This document shows, in pieces, positions 39,457 to 47,853 of a DNA stretch of 55,411 bases (position 1 is the first letter of the stretch; the number at the start of each line of letters is the position of its first letter). The notes under the pieces are model-generated. The model did not search any database and was not told the DNA's origin. It saw only the letters and a list, made by a program, of their open reading frames with translations. Position numbers and translations under genes: made by a program. This DNA comes from Saccharibacillus sp. O23. Lineage in GTDB: Bacteria > Bacillota > Bacilli > Paenibacillales > Paenibacillaceae. Where the stretch lies: positions 1-55,411 of the forward strand of contig NZ_NJDE01000023.1 of the NCBI RefSeq assembly GCF_002205895.1. The letters run 5' to 3'.

Positions 39457-40899
39457 TTACGGCTTGTTCGGCCCGATCACGTACACCGTCATGCCGGACT
39501 TGCGTCCGAAATTCAGCGCCGTTTGCAGGCTGTCGTAGTATACGTCGATCTTTTTGCCTTTGATGGCGCCGCCCGTATCTTCCGCTTTGCGGTAGCCGAT
39601 GCCTTCGATGTAGACCCACCATCCCAGCGGGATTACGTTAGGGTCGACGGCGATCGTGCGTCCTTCGGTTACGGTCGTGCCTGTTGCCGTACGGGTTCCG
39701 ATGCCCGGCTCCTGCGAAGAGTAAGCCGTCATGGAGACGCCGGTCAGCACTTTCTTATATTCAAACCCCGTAGAGGAAGCCGGAGCCGCCTCCAGCTTGG
39801 CGAACGTCTTCTCGACAACCGGCTCTTTGGTGCCGATCGCGACGATTTCGTCCTGCTTCTCGGTCTTTACCTTTTTGTCCACGACGTATTTCGTAACGAA
39901 TTCGCCGTCTTGGTAGACTTTCTCGACCGTGTGGACCGTTACGCCGTTGACGCCGGCTTGGACGGTCTTCTTCTTGCCTTTGAGCAGCGCCGAGTCTTCC
40001 TTCTCGATCGTCGAGTAAGGAACGACCACTTCCTGCTCCGCGGTGAATTTGTTGATGCGGTATACCGACACGTCGAGGTTCTCCGTCAGCGGAGTCGTCG
40101 TACCCGGATAGACTTTATCGTCCGACCCGAGCTTGATGCCCCAATCCGCAAGCGCGGCTTCCACCGTTCTTGCCGTCGTGTAGGTCGTTTTGGCTTCCCC
40201 GTCCGCTTTGAGGTTGACAGGGATTGCGGTGTCGATCGCGATCTTGCCGCCTTCTTGGATGTTCGAGCTCAGCGGCACCGAGATTTTGTCGTGTGCGCCG
40301 AAATCGATATTCCAGCTTGCGAGCGCGGCTTCGACCGTTTTTTCCGCCGTATAGGCCTGTTTGCTTTTGCCGTCGACCTCCAGCGTAACCGGCACGGCCG
40401 TGGTGATGTTGACTGCCGCTCCGTTCTGAATCGCCGAGCTTACCGGAACCGAGATCTTATCGAACTGTCCCAGCTTCACGTTCCAGCCTTCGAGCGCGGC
40501 GCCGACCGTTCTTCCGGTCGTGTAACGCTGCTCGCTTTTGCCGTCGACGTTCAGGTTAACGGCGATCGCCGTCGTGATGGCGATGCGATCGCCGTCTTGA
40601 ATCGAAGCGCCGAGCGCTCTCGATACCGCGTCCTGCGGCTTCACGCTGACCGAATGTTCGTTCAAGAATTCTTGGAGATTGCCTTTATGCGTGGTCAACG
40701 TCTGCTCTTTGCCGTCGACGACCAGCACGATCGATTTCTCCGCTTTGGCATACAAGCCCAGCAGAATCATCGTGACCAGCGCGACGACGAATAATGCGAC
40801 ACCCAAAATCTGAAGCCCGTTCTGGCGTTTCCAACGCCAAGCGTAAGTCATGCTGGATGATCGTGAACCATGGGTGTCTTCTTTCGTGAAAATGCCCAC
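39457..40899 (-). CDS. yabE: YabE-type cell-wall protein: DUF348 repeats, G5 and 3D domains
   Basis: A 480-residue exported wall-active protein. One membrane segment or uncleaved signal (about 32-52, LGVALFVVALVTMILLGLY) is followed by four DUF348 repeats of about 57 residues, each with an LxVDGK-type start and an AL..W or similar centre. A G5 domain and a C-terminal 3D domain follow (VSMTAYSSQ, VDPNVIPLGWWVYIEG, AEDTGGAIKGKKIDVYYD), carrying the three Asp residues of MltA-like lytic enzymes. GTG at 40899 is preferred: AGGAGG lies eight bases upstream. It is controlled by a c-di-AMP riboswitch in its 600-nt leader. Confidence 0.9.
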   Translation of the reverse strand: MGIFTKEDTHGSRSSSMTYAWRWKRQNGLQILGVALFVVALVTMILLGLYAKAEKSIVLVVDGKEQTLTTHKGNLQEFLNEHSVSVKPQDAVSRALGASIQDGDRIAITTAIAVNLNVDGKSEQRYTTGRTVGAALEGWNVKLGQFDKISVPVSSAIQNGAAVNITTAVPVTLEVDGKSKQAYTAEKTVEAALASWNIDFGAHDKISVPLSSNIQEGGKIAIDTAIPVNLKADGEAKTTYTTARTVEAALADWGIKLGSDDKVYPGTTTPLTENLDVSVYRINKFTAEQEVVVPYSTIEKEDSALLKGKKKTVQAGVNGVTVHTVEKVYQDGEFVTKYVVDKKVKTEKQDEIVAIGTKEPVVEKTFAKLEAAPASSTGFEYKKVLTGVSMTAYSSQEPGIGTRTATGTTVTEGRTIAVDPNVIPLGWWVYIEGIGYRKAEDTGGAIKGKKIDVYYDSLQTALNFGRKSGMTVYVIGPNKP

Positions 40900-41103
40900 T
40901 CTTCCGTCCTCCTCCATAGCCCCGCCGTCAAGTAGATCCATAGAAAAGTTGACGTGACTAATTGCTATTTTTTCGTAAAAACGAGCAGCACAAAAAGGCT
41001 GTGCCCCGGCATTGCCGGTCGCGTCGTTCCTACGTTCATCCCGTTCTAAAAGCTCAGCCCGTGTTTCACACTTATGTACGCTGTTCCCTCCGGCTTATGT
41101 GCC

Positions 41104-41168
41104 TAAAACAAAAGAAGCCTGGGAAGAGTGCTCAGATCAAAATCTGTAGAGGACTCTTCCGCGGCTTC
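41104..41168 (-). terminator. riboswitch-controlled terminator before yabE
   Basis: On the minus strand GAAGCC-GGAAGAGT-CAGAT pairs with ATCTG-ACTCTTCC-GGCTTC, followed by TTTTGTTTT. It is one of the strongest intrinsic terminators in the window, yet lies inside the yabE leader, about 60 nt downstream of the riboswitch, the geometry of a transcription-attenuating expression platform. Confidence 0.88.
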
Positions 41169-41225
41169 CCTCTTATTCCAATCGACAAGTTGACGATTCT
41201 GAGGAAAACATAAGGCGCGTGGCTG

Positions 41226-41455
41226 CCTCTCTCTTATTTGTGCGCTTACGAGGTTAGCTGTCGGGTTCGGACGAAGAGAGTCGTCCTATGCCGGTTCTTC
41301 CGCTCATGGCGAGAAGACCTGCAATTCACCCCGTAGACCCATGTAAAAAGGAATCGACCACGGCGGTTTACCGACTCGCGAAATCTTTCGTCGGTTCGAC
41401 CTGCCGCTTCGGGTTCCCCCGTTCTTCGTCTTGATCGACGAAGATTCAGCGAGAC
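41226..41455 (-). promoter_or_regulatory. cyclic-di-AMP riboswitch, ydaO-yuaA class
   Basis: The minus strand carries the class signature in order: GCTGAATC near the 5' end, ACGGGGGAACCCG, GGGGTGAATT, TAGGACGA, then GAACCCGACAGCTAACCTCG followed by TAAGC, and AGAGAGAGG at the 3' end. These match the conserved core of the Thermoanaerobacter and Bacillus ydaO aptamers. The stretch between GGAACCCG and GGGGTGAAT is longer than in the type aptamers. The class normally turns genes off when c-di-AMP is high and often precedes wall hydrolase and K+ transport genes; yabE fits. Confidence 0.92.
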
Positions 41456-41509
41456 GGTTCATGAATTTATCGGATTAACCGAACATACGGCCGATTAATC
41501 ACTGACAAG

Positions 41510-41539
41510 ATAATAGCTTTTTTCGGAGCGCTTTGTAAA
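41510..41539 (-). promoter_or_regulatory. promoter of the riboswitch-yabE transcript
   Basis: Minus-strand TTTACA (41534-41539) and TATTAT (41510-41515) are 18 bp apart, placing transcription start about 50 nt before the aptamer. Confidence 0.7.
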
Positions 41540-41597
41540 GTCGGAGAGTTTCGCGTTTTAGAGTTCAAAAGGTTAAAACTTTGTAATCTTCTACCCT

Positions 41598-41625
41598 TTT
41601 TTGTAACAAAGAGATTAATATCTCG
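41598..41625 (-). terminator. weak terminator-like hairpin after tatD
   Basis: Minus-strand GAGAT-ATTA-ATCTC is followed by TTTGTT. The stem is only five base pairs, so termination may be partial. Confidence 0.35.
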
Positions 41626-41661
41626 TAAATCCTCGCTTTTTCGACGCTTTTCCTCGCTTTT

Positions 41662-42429
41662 TCACTTGATACCAAAAAGCAGTTTCGCGTTTTTCGTTGT
41701 CTGATCGGCAATTTCTTCCAGAGAAACGCCTTTTAACTGGGCTGCCGTCTCGGCGACGAGGCGAACGTAACCGGTCTCGTTCCGCTTCCCTCGATAAGGA
41801 TGCGGAGTCAGGTAAGGAGCATCGGTTTCGATCAGCAAACGGTCCATCGGCGTCTTCTCGAGCACCTCTTTGGGCTGCTTGGCGTTCTTGAACGTGACCG
41901 GTCCTCCGAACGACAGATGGAAACCCATATCGAGGCAAATTTTGGCCGTTTCCCAGCTTCCCGAAAAAGCATGCATGATCCCGCCGACCTCGGACGCGTT
42001 TTCTTCTTTGAGGATGCGGATCGTGTCTTCGTGCGCTTCGCGGTTATGGATCACGATCGGCAGTTTGACGCGTTTCGCCAACGCGATCTGTTCGCGCAGC
42101 ACGCGGTGCTGGACGTCTTTGGGCGATTTATCCCAATGATAATCCAGTCCGATCTCGCCGATCGCCACCACTTTCTCGTGACTGCATAGAGACTCGATCC
42201 ATTCGAGGTCGCCGGGCTGCATATCGATCGCGTCGACGGGGTGCCAACCGATCGCCGCGCAGACGAAAGGATACTTTTCCGCCAACGCGAGCGTCGTCGG
42301 AATCGTTTCCCGGTTGAAGCCGATATTGACGAAATGGCCGACGCCTGCTTCGACCGCTCGCGCGATCGTTTCGTCCCGATCTTCTTCGAATTCCGGCGCG
42401 TCCATATGGGTATGAGTATCGAATAACAT
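41662..42429 (-). CDS. tatD: TatD-family metal-dependent deoxyribonuclease
   Basis: A 255-residue TIM-barrel hydrolase (yabD/dayD position in B. subtilis). Metal ligands are visible as FDTHTHMD at the start, GEIGLDYHWD, PIVIHNREAHEDT, GIMHAFSGS and ETDAPYLTPHPYRGKRNE. The family has 3'-exonuclease and D-aminoacyl-tRNA deacylase-type activities. AAGGAGG precedes the ATG. The metS gene usually between it and abrB is not here. Confidence 0.93.
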   Translation of the reverse strand: MLFDTHTHMDAPEFEEDRDETIARAVEAGVGHFVNIGFNRETIPTTLALAEKYPFVCAAIGWHPVDAIDMQPGDLEWIESLCSHEKVVAIGEIGLDYHWDKSPKDVQHRVLREQIALAKRVKLPIVIHNREAHEDTIRILKEENASEVGGIMHAFSGSWETAKICLDMGFHLSFGGPVTFKNAKQPKEVLEKTPMDRLLIETDAPYLTPHPYRGKRNETGYVRLVAETAAQLKGVSLEEIADQTTKNAKLLFGIK

Positions 42430-42568
42430 GAAATTCCTCCTTATTTCTTCCGGTTGGGCGAAAACCGCTCGATTCCTTGATCGTTTTCAATATTTTTTTG
42501 ACTGTTTTTCACATTTGCAAAAAGGCAAAACAGTCGAATTTTTTAGCGAAAAAAACGGATTTTAGCCT

Positions 42569-43870
42569 TTAATCGGCCGAAATCGGGAAAATTTCCGCAA
42601 TATCGGCCGGAAGCTGCGAGTGAATGGCACCGACTTTATGATGCGGATAATAGAGGTGATATTTTCCGCGATGCAGCCCGCTGATCGACCTGATGATATC
42701 GGAAACTTCGGAAATTTCTCTCAATTTATCCTGTTTTCCGAGCAGCATGATCCGATTCTCGCGTTTCGCTCCGTCGGGACGGAACACGTCGTAAGGAAGG
42801 TCGGTCGGGAAGTCGATTTCGAAGTCGTATTCGGGGTGCAGACCGGCTTTGCCGAAGCTCTCGCGAATCCGGTCGATCATCTCCATATCGATCGAATCCA
42901 CTTCTACATATTTATACAATCGGCGATGGAGGAATCGGCAGCAGAGCTCGCTCAGGATAGGGTCTTTCTCGTCCGTCCACTGCATGAATACCGTCTGAAT
43001 CAAAGCTTCATCCAGTTTCAGATATTCTTTGACCGTCAGATCGTTGCGGAACAGTCCCGGCAGCGGCTGAGGCAAAAAGGCGAATGCGTAACCTTCCCGG
43101 TACAGCTCGCCCGCCCGGCGCAGAATCTGCCGCAGAATGATCTCCGAACTGCGCGTGACCGGATGGAAATAGACCTGCCAATACATCTGGTAACGCGACA
43201 TCAGATAATCTTCCACGGCATGCATCCCCGACTCTTTGACCACGATTCTTCCATTATAAGGCCGCAGCATGCGCAGGATTCGATCGATATCGATCGTCCC
43301 GTAGTCGACTCCGGTAAAATAGGCGTCGCGCAGCAGATAATCCATGCGATCCGCATCGAGCGGACTGGTAATCAGATTGACCACGATCTCTTTCTCGTAG
43401 TCTTTGCGGATTACCGAAGCGACCCGGTCCGGCAGATCGGCCGACACTTCCCGCAGCACGCGGTTTACGTCCGTATCTCCCAGAATGATCTTGCAGGTCC
43501 ATTCTTCGTGGTCCATCTCGAACGCTTCTTCGATCGAATGGGAAAAAGGACCGTGGCCCAGATCGTGCAGCAGCGCCGCGCACATGGCGACCATATTTTC
43601 TTCGACCGGCCAATCCGGATAATTGTTGCGCTCGAATTGGGAAATGATGCGCCGGGTGATCTCGTAGACGCCGAGCGAATGGGAGAAGCGGCTGTGTTCC
43701 GCGCCGTGGAAAGTCAGATAAGTCGTTCCGAGCTGGCGAATACGGCGCAGACGCTGGAATTCCGCCGTATTGATCAACGACCAGATCGTCCGATCCTGAA
43801 CGTGAACATAGTTATGCACGGGGTCTTTGAACACTTTTTCTTCGCGCAGCGGCTTGATATAGTTCGGCAT
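42569..43870 (-). CDS. HD-domain phosphohydrolase, YwfO-like
   Basis: A 433-residue protein of the dNTPase-like HD family. The metal residues lie in FHGAEHSRFSHSLGVYE (about 55-71) and ALLHDLGHGPFSHSIEEAF (about 100-118), with DADRMDYLLRDAYFTG further on. Length equals B. subtilis YwfO (433). Relatives hydrolyse dNTPs or NTPs; the exact substrate here is unknown. AAAAGGAG lies eight bases before the ATG at 43870. It occupies the place of metS between tatD and abrB. Confidence 0.9.
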   Translation of the reverse strand: MPNYIKPLREEKVFKDPVHNYVHVQDRTIWSLINTAEFQRLRRIRQLGTTYLTFHGAEHSRFSHSLGVYEITRRIISQFERNNYPDWPVEENMVAMCAALLHDLGHGPFSHSIEEAFEMDHEEWTCKIILGDTDVNRVLREVSADLPDRVASVIRKDYEKEIVVNLITSPLDADRMDYLLRDAYFTGVDYGTIDIDRILRMLRPYNGRIVVKESGMHAVEDYLMSRYQMYWQVYFHPVTRSSEIILRQILRRAGELYREGYAFAFLPQPLPGLFRNDLTVKEYLKLDEALIQTVFMQWTDEKDPILSELCCRFLHRRLYKYVEVDSIDMEMIDRIRESFGKAGLHPEYDFEIDFPTDLPYDVFRPDGAKRENRIMLLGKQDKLREISEVSDIIRSISGLHRGKYHLYYPHHKVGAIHSQLPADIAEIFPISAD

Positions 43871-44066
43871 GATTTTCACTCCTTTTATGAGAAATAACGC
43901 GAAATCAAACGGTTGTCGAATTTTGTCTCAGTACGTTCACAAGTTTCTAATTCCTTGTTTTCCGAAAATTTGCAAGCTGATGTACATTTTCAGCTTAATT
44001 TTGACACAAAATCCAAAAGAATTTCATTTTTTATCAAAATTTAAGCAAAATATTGCTTTTCCCCGG

Positions 44067-44095
44067 TTGACTGTTCTGGGAAACATTGTTATTAT
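44067..44095 (+). promoter_or_regulatory. abrB promoter
   Basis: TTGACT (44067-44072) and TATTAT (44090-44095) are 17 bp apart, with TGT before the -10. The 302-bp divergent gap 43871-44172 is AT-rich, contains two further TTGACA motifs (44001-44006, 44128-44133) without good -10 partners, and no gene. Confidence 0.78.
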
Positions 44096-44172
44096 GAGGA
44101 ACATAAAAGCTAGAACAATGTCGAAAATTGACACTTACCTTTTAAATTCACACTTCTGGGAGGCAATATATT

Positions 44173-44427
44173 ATGATGAAATCGACAGGTATCGTAAGAA
44201 AAGTAGACGAATTGGGCCGTGTCGTCATTCCGATCGAATTGCGCCGTACGCTGGGAATCGGCGAGAAAGACGCGCTGGAAATTTACGTGGACGGCGAACG
44301 CATCATGCTGAAAAAATACGAGCCCGCTTGTATCTTCTGCGGCAACGCCGATAACGTGACTTATTTCAAAGGCAAGATCGTCTGCTACGACTGCGTCTCG
44401 GAAATCCCTGCTCCAATTGCAAAATAA
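44173..44427 (+). CDS. abrB: AbrB-family transition-state regulator with a CxxC-CxxC C-terminal domain
   Basis: An 84-residue DNA-binding protein. Residues 1-48 (MKSTGIVRKVDELGRVVIPI, then ELRRTLGIGEKDALEIY) are nearly identical to the swapped-hairpin DNA-binding domain of B. subtilis AbrB. The C-terminal half differs: C53, C56, C71 and C74 (CIFC and CYDC) suggest a zinc ribbon instead of the AbrB multimerisation domain. GGGAGG lies nine bases before the ATG at 44173; a second ATG follows at once. It is plus-strand, convergent with rsmI, and probably controls growth-phase genes such as spoVG. Confidence 0.93.
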   Translation: MMKSTGIVRKVDELGRVVIPIELRRTLGIGEKDALEIYVDGERIMLKKYEPACIFCGNADNVTYFKGKIVCYDCVSEIPAPIAK

Positions 44428-44460
44428 GACGATAAAATGATCGTATTCTTTTGCAATCAG

Positions 44461-44553
44461 GTTGCGAAGTAACTGGAAACGAATTTCTTCCCGTCACTTC
44501 GCAACATCGATTTCAAAATACAAGGAACGCCCTACCCTTTTATTTTGAAATCG
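44461..44553 (+). terminator. double hairpin after abrB
   Basis: Two perfect stems follow abrB: GTTGCGAAGT/ACTTCGCAAC (44461-44505) and CGATTTCAAAATA/TATTTTGAAATCG (44508-44553). The second runs into T-rich DNA and should act as the plus-strand terminator. Confidence 0.6.
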
Positions 44554-44662
44554 TACCTTTAAATTTTTAAGTTTTTTGCTTTTAAGTTTTTATTTTTTCG
44601 CTTTAAAGGTTTTAAGTTTTTCGCTTTCAATCTTTTCGCTTTTTCCCTTTCAAGCTTTTCCC
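44554..44662. repeat. degenerate polypyrimidine tandem repeat
   Basis: About 110 bp of plus-strand T-rich DNA repeats a loose unit like TTTTCGCTTTNAAG (GCTTTTAAG, CGCTTTAAAGG, CGCTTTCAA, CGCTTTTTCC). No protein gene with a ribosome-binding site fits. It looks like slippage-derived spacer or a polypyrimidine element between convergent genes. Confidence 0.5.
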
Positions 44663-44670
44663 CTTTACGT

Positions 44671-44784
44671 TATAATGAAAAAAAGCCTTACCCAAAAACC
44701 AACCTTAACACCGTTAATTCTAACCTTTTTTATATCTCCTTGCACCCCGAAGCGCCCTGCACCGGCGTTTCGGGGTCTTTTTTT
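44671..44784 (+). ncRNA. possible short transcript between abrB and rsmI
   Basis: TATAAT at 44671-44676 (poor -35) is followed about 70 bp later by a strong plus-strand terminator: ACCCCGAAGCGCC with GGCGTTTCGGGGT, then seven Ts (44744-44784). Together they could make an RNA of about 100 nt antisense to nothing coding; alternatively the stem is only a back-up abrB terminator. The terminator is solid, the promoter is not. Confidence 0.35.
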
Positions 44785-44819
44785 ATCTCTTTTCACTGAT
44801 TTTCTGAAATTCTTTCCAA

Positions 44820-45701
44820 CTAACTCAGCAGCGCATTATACACATCGCGTTTGGATAATCCCCGATCGGCTGCCGCTTTTTTCATGGCGTCTTTGCGCGA
44901 CAATCCTTCCTGCTGCTCGTAATGCGCCACGTGATCTTCAAGCTCCAATTCCTGCCACCACGCGTCTTTGCGTTCCTGCGCCTGCTCCGCGCTCTCGCCT
45001 TCCACCGCGATGCAGTATTCGCCGAGCGGCGGATGTTCGTTCAGCAGTCCCAGCAGCTCTTCCAACGTTCCCCGCGCAACTTCTTCGTGCCGTTTGGTCA
45101 GCTCGCGGGCCAAAGCCGCGCGGCGCGGTCCCCATGCTTCGAGCATCGCCTCGACGGTCTTCATGACCCGGTGCGGCGATTCGTAGAACAGCAGCGTCCC
45201 TTCGAGCTGTCCTAACGATTCCAGCGCGGCGCGGCGATCTTTGTTTTCGCGCGGCAGGAATCCGGCGAAAGTAAACCGTTCCGTCGACAGCCCCGACACG
45301 ATCAGGGCCGAGAGCGCGGCATTCGCGCCCGGTACCGGAACGACCGGAATCCCGGCTTCGACGGCAAGTTTCACCAAGTCCGCTCCGGGGTCGGAAACCG
45401 CCGGCAGACCGGCATCGCTGACGAGCGCCAGATTTTTTCCTTCTATTATATAGCGTATCAATTCGGGACCGCTGGCGGCCTTATTATGCTCGTGGTAGCT
45501 GAACAATTTCTGCGGCACGATCTCGAAGTGGGTCAACAGCTTGCGCGTCTGCCGCGTATCTTCGGCGGCGATCAGTTCGCACTCCCGAAGCGTGCGCACC
45601 GCGCGATACGTCATGTCTTCCAGATTGCCGATCGGCGTCGCGACCAAATACAGCGTTCCGAAGCCGTCCGTTCTGGACTCGAAGCTTTTCTGTACCTGCA
45701 A
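44820..45701 (-). CDS. rsmI: 16S rRNA (cytidine1402-2'-O)-methyltransferase
   Basis: A 293-residue tetrapyrrole-methylase-fold enzyme that methylates the ribose of C1402 in the decoding centre. Signatures are LYLVATPIGNLEDMTYRAV (about 17-35), AAEDTRQTRKLL, ALVSDAGLPAVSDPG and FYESPHRVMKT, with a C-terminal helical domain. The start is TTG at 45701 with GGGGGAGG nine bases upstream, one base after the trmN6 stop. yazA, a GIY-YIG gene found between them in B. subtilis, is absent. Confidence 0.93.
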   Translation of the reverse strand: MQVQKSFESRTDGFGTLYLVATPIGNLEDMTYRAVRTLRECELIAAEDTRQTRKLLTHFEIVPQKLFSYHEHNKAASGPELIRYIIEGKNLALVSDAGLPAVSDPGADLVKLAVEAGIPVVPVPGANAALSALIVSGLSTERFTFAGFLPRENKDRRAALESLGQLEGTLLFYESPHRVMKTVEAMLEAWGPRRAALARELTKRHEEVARGTLEELLGLLNEHPPLGEYCIAVEGESAEQAQERKDAWWQELELEDHVAHYEQQEGLSRKDAMKKAAADRGLSKRDVYNALLS

Positions 45702-45702
45702 C

Positions 45703-46467
45703 TTAAGCGCCCTCCCCCGGTTTGCCGTAATAAATCGTCATGATTTCTTCGCAATATTCGCCTTTTTCGTTATACACGATCAGCGGCGGCATGATCCGCA
45801 TCTCCGGCTTCCCGTCCCGCAGCCCTTCGACCAGCACCATATTGGCTTCCATGCCCGCGCGCGGGTGAACGAAGCGGATCCGTTTCGGCTCGATCTTGTA
45901 CTGCCGCATCAGCGTCAGGATATCGGCCAGGCGATGCGGACGATGTACCATCGACACTTTGCCGCCCTGCTTGACCAATCTTGCGCAAGCTTGAACGACG
46001 TCTTCCAGCGTGCAGTGGATCTCGTGCCGGGCGATCGCTTCGTGCAGATTGGCTTTGATATCGCTTCCGGTCAGCGGCGTATACGGCGGATTGACCGTTA
46101 CCGCGTCGTACATGCCGTGTCCGGCCGTCTCGTGAAACGTCTTCAAGTCGGCGTTATGGACGAGAATGCGCTCTTGCAGCCCGTTCATCGCGACGCTGCG
46201 CTGCGCCATGTCGGCCAGCCGCTCTTGGATCTCCACGCCTTCGATCGTCGCTTTGGTCCGGGTAGAGAGCAGAAGCGGGATCACGCCGTTGCCCGTGCAC
46301 AGATCGAGTACGCGTCCTCGTGCGGGAACCGAAGCGAAACGGCCGAGCAGCACGGCATCCATCGAGAAGCTGAACACCTCGGGACTTTGAATAATATGCA
46401 AATTTTGCGTGAGCAGATCGTCGATCCGTTCGCCCTCGCGCAGCGGGATATCGATTTGTTTTTCCAT
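45703..46467 (-). CDS. trmN6: tRNA1(Val) (adenine-N6)-methyltransferase-like protein (YabB)
   Basis: A 254-residue Rossmann methyltransferase. The SAM site is VLDLCTGNGVIPLLL (about 53-67) with VEIQERLADMA. The catalytic motif VTVNPPYTPL identifies an N6-adenine methylase of the TrmN6/YfiC type acting at A37 of tRNA-Val in E. coli; the substrate here is inferred. GAGGAG precedes the ATG. Confidence 0.87.
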   Translation of the reverse strand: MEKQIDIPLREGERIDDLLTQNLHIIQSPEVFSFSMDAVLLGRFASVPARGRVLDLCTGNGVIPLLLSTRTKATIEGVEIQERLADMAQRSVAMNGLQERILVHNADLKTFHETAGHGMYDAVTVNPPYTPLTGSDIKANLHEAIARHEIHCTLEDVVQACARLVKQGGKVSMVHRPHRLADILTLMRQYKIEPKRIRFVHPRAGMEANMVLVEGLRDGKPEMRIMPPLIVYNEKGEYCEEIMTIYYGKPGEGA

Positions 46468-46483
46468 TCTGAACGCTCCTCTT

Positions 46484-46521
46484 TCAAAAAAAAGCCGCTG
46501 GCAAAAAACGCCGCGGCTTTC
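46484..46521 (-). terminator. terminator between yabA and trmN6
   Basis: On the minus strand AAAGCCG pairs with CGGCTTT, followed by TTTTTG. It separates the ricT-yabA unit from trmN6-rsmI. Confidence 0.8.
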
Positions 46522-46574
46522 AGGCTGATCCGTTACCCGACTGGCTCGCAGACGGGCAACGCGGTAACACCGAA

Positions 46575-46955
46575 TTATTTATTCAAAAAAGACAGGCAGA
46601 ACAAGCAGTCGCCTTCCGTGCGAAGATGGCCGTAGTACACGTTGCAGATATGGAATCCTTCGTGATACAAACGGGCCAGATTATCATAGCCTTCGCCGAC
46701 CATATCGCTGGCTTCCTCGTTCTTCTTTGCCGGTTCGCTAAGGACGTTGAACGGTTCGGGTTTGGCCGCAGCCGCAACTTCGACTTGGGCTTCCCTTTTC
46801 AAAATCTTCCGCAGACGTTCGTTTTCGGTAAGCAGCCGTTGGTTATCTTCCATCAGCTCTTTGACCGCCTGCTTCATTGTACCGAGCTCGTCTTTGAAGC
46901 TTTCCACTTGCGTTTCCATCTCGTGTATTTGCGCGAAGACATTTTTCTTCTCCAA
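46575..46955 (-). CDS. yabA: replication initiation-control protein YabA
   Basis: A 126-residue protein that binds DnaA and DnaN and limits over-initiation. The N-terminal leucine-zipper coiled coil (about 1-55, with [17 protein letters not shown]) forms tetramers. A short Ala-rich linker leads to a zinc site of H102, C104, C117 and C120 ([15 protein letters not shown]). The start is TTG at 46955 with GGTGGAG five bases upstream. It is downstream of ricT, as in B. subtilis. Confidence 0.93.
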   Translation of the reverse strand: MEKKNVFAQIHEMETQVESFKDELGTMKQAVKELMEDNQRLLTENERLRKILKREAQVEVAAAAKPEPFNVLSEPAKKNEEASDMVGEGYDNLARLYHEGFHICNVYYGHLRTEGDCLFCLSFLNK

Positions 46956-46987
46956 GTAAACTCCACCCCAGAGCGGTTCCGATTGAC

Positions 46988-47788
46988 TTACTTGACGACG
47001 ATGTCGTCCATGGACAATTCTTTGACCTTATTGATCTCGAACAACTGAACGTGTACCATGCGTTTACCCGCATGGATGCCGACGACTTTGCCGTCTCCGA
47101 GCGACGTGACGACCAACTTGCCGATCGCCGGAAGCTCTTCCTTGCTGCTCTCGTAATTATCGTGCTCGAATTTCAAGCAGCACATCAATCTGCCGCACAA
47201 GCCCGAAATCTTGGTCGGATTGAGCGAGAGATTCTGATCTTTGGCCATCTTGATGGATACCGGTTCGAAATCGCCCAGCCACGACGAGCAGCATAAGACG
47301 CGCCCGCACGGTCCGATGCCTCCGAGCATCTTCGCTTCGTCCCGTACCCCGATCTGTCTCAGCTCGATCCGCGTACGGAAGATGCTGGCGAGATCTTTGA
47401 CCAATTCGCGGAAATCGACCCGGCCTTCGGCCGTGAAGTAGAAGATGATCTTGTTGCGGTCGAACGTATACTCCACGTCCACCAGTTTCATCTTCAATCC
47501 GTGATCCTTGATTTTATTCAAACAGGTAGCGAAAGCTTTGCGTGCAGCTTCTTTGTTTTCTTCCACGACGCGCGCGTCCGAATCGCCGGCGATCCGGATG
47601 ACCCGCTTCAGCGGAAGAACGACGTCGCTTTCTTGCACCTGCTTTTTGCCTACGACGACCTTGCCGTATTCGACGCCTCGGGCCGTCTCTACAATTACGC
47701 ACTGTTCCTGCTCGACGGCGAATTCCAGAGGGTCGAAATAATACACTTTGCCCGCCTTCTTAAAACGGACTCCGACTACACTGTACAA
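46988..47788 (-). CDS. ricT: RicT/YaaT, PSP1-domain protein of the Y-complex
   Basis: A 266-residue protein that with RicA and RicF forms a [4Fe-4S] complex affecting RNase Y processing, competence, biofilm and sporulation. It is nearly collinear with B. subtilis Yaa[39 protein letters not shown], cysteine motifs [11 protein letters not shown] and [15 protein letters not shown] at 47788 follows GGGAGG by seven bases and gives the family length; nine upstream codons are excluded. Confidence 0.93.
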   Translation of the reverse strand: MYSVVGVRFKKAGKVYYFDPLEFAVEQEQCVIVETARGVEYGKVVVGKKQVQESDVVLPLKRVIRIAGDSDARVVEENKEAARKAFATCLNKIKDHGLKMKLVDVEYTFDRNKIIFYFTAEGRVDFRELVKDLASIFRTRIELRQIGVRDEAKMLGGIGPCGRVLCCSSWLGDFEPVSIKMAKDQNLSLNPTKISGLCGRLMCCLKFEHDNYESSKEELPAIGKLVVTSLGDGKVVGIHAGKRMVHVQLFEINKVKELSMDDIVVK

Positions 47789-47853
47789 AGCTAAACCTCC
47801 CTTGCGCGCATTCAAAACGTTGGGTCCCAGCTTCTTGTCCCTTCATCTCCCGA

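Noticed and set aside
41041..41103. A second terminator in the yabE leader near the AGCACAAAAAGGCTGTGCC region (40985-41004)
   Set aside because: The stem is short and the T-run lies inside it; it is far weaker than the 41104-41168 terminator.
44576..45166. A 196-codon plus-strand frame through the pyrimidine tract into rsmI
   Set aside because: The Phe/Leu/Ser-rich start only reflects the T-rich repeat; most of the rest is antisense to rsmI.
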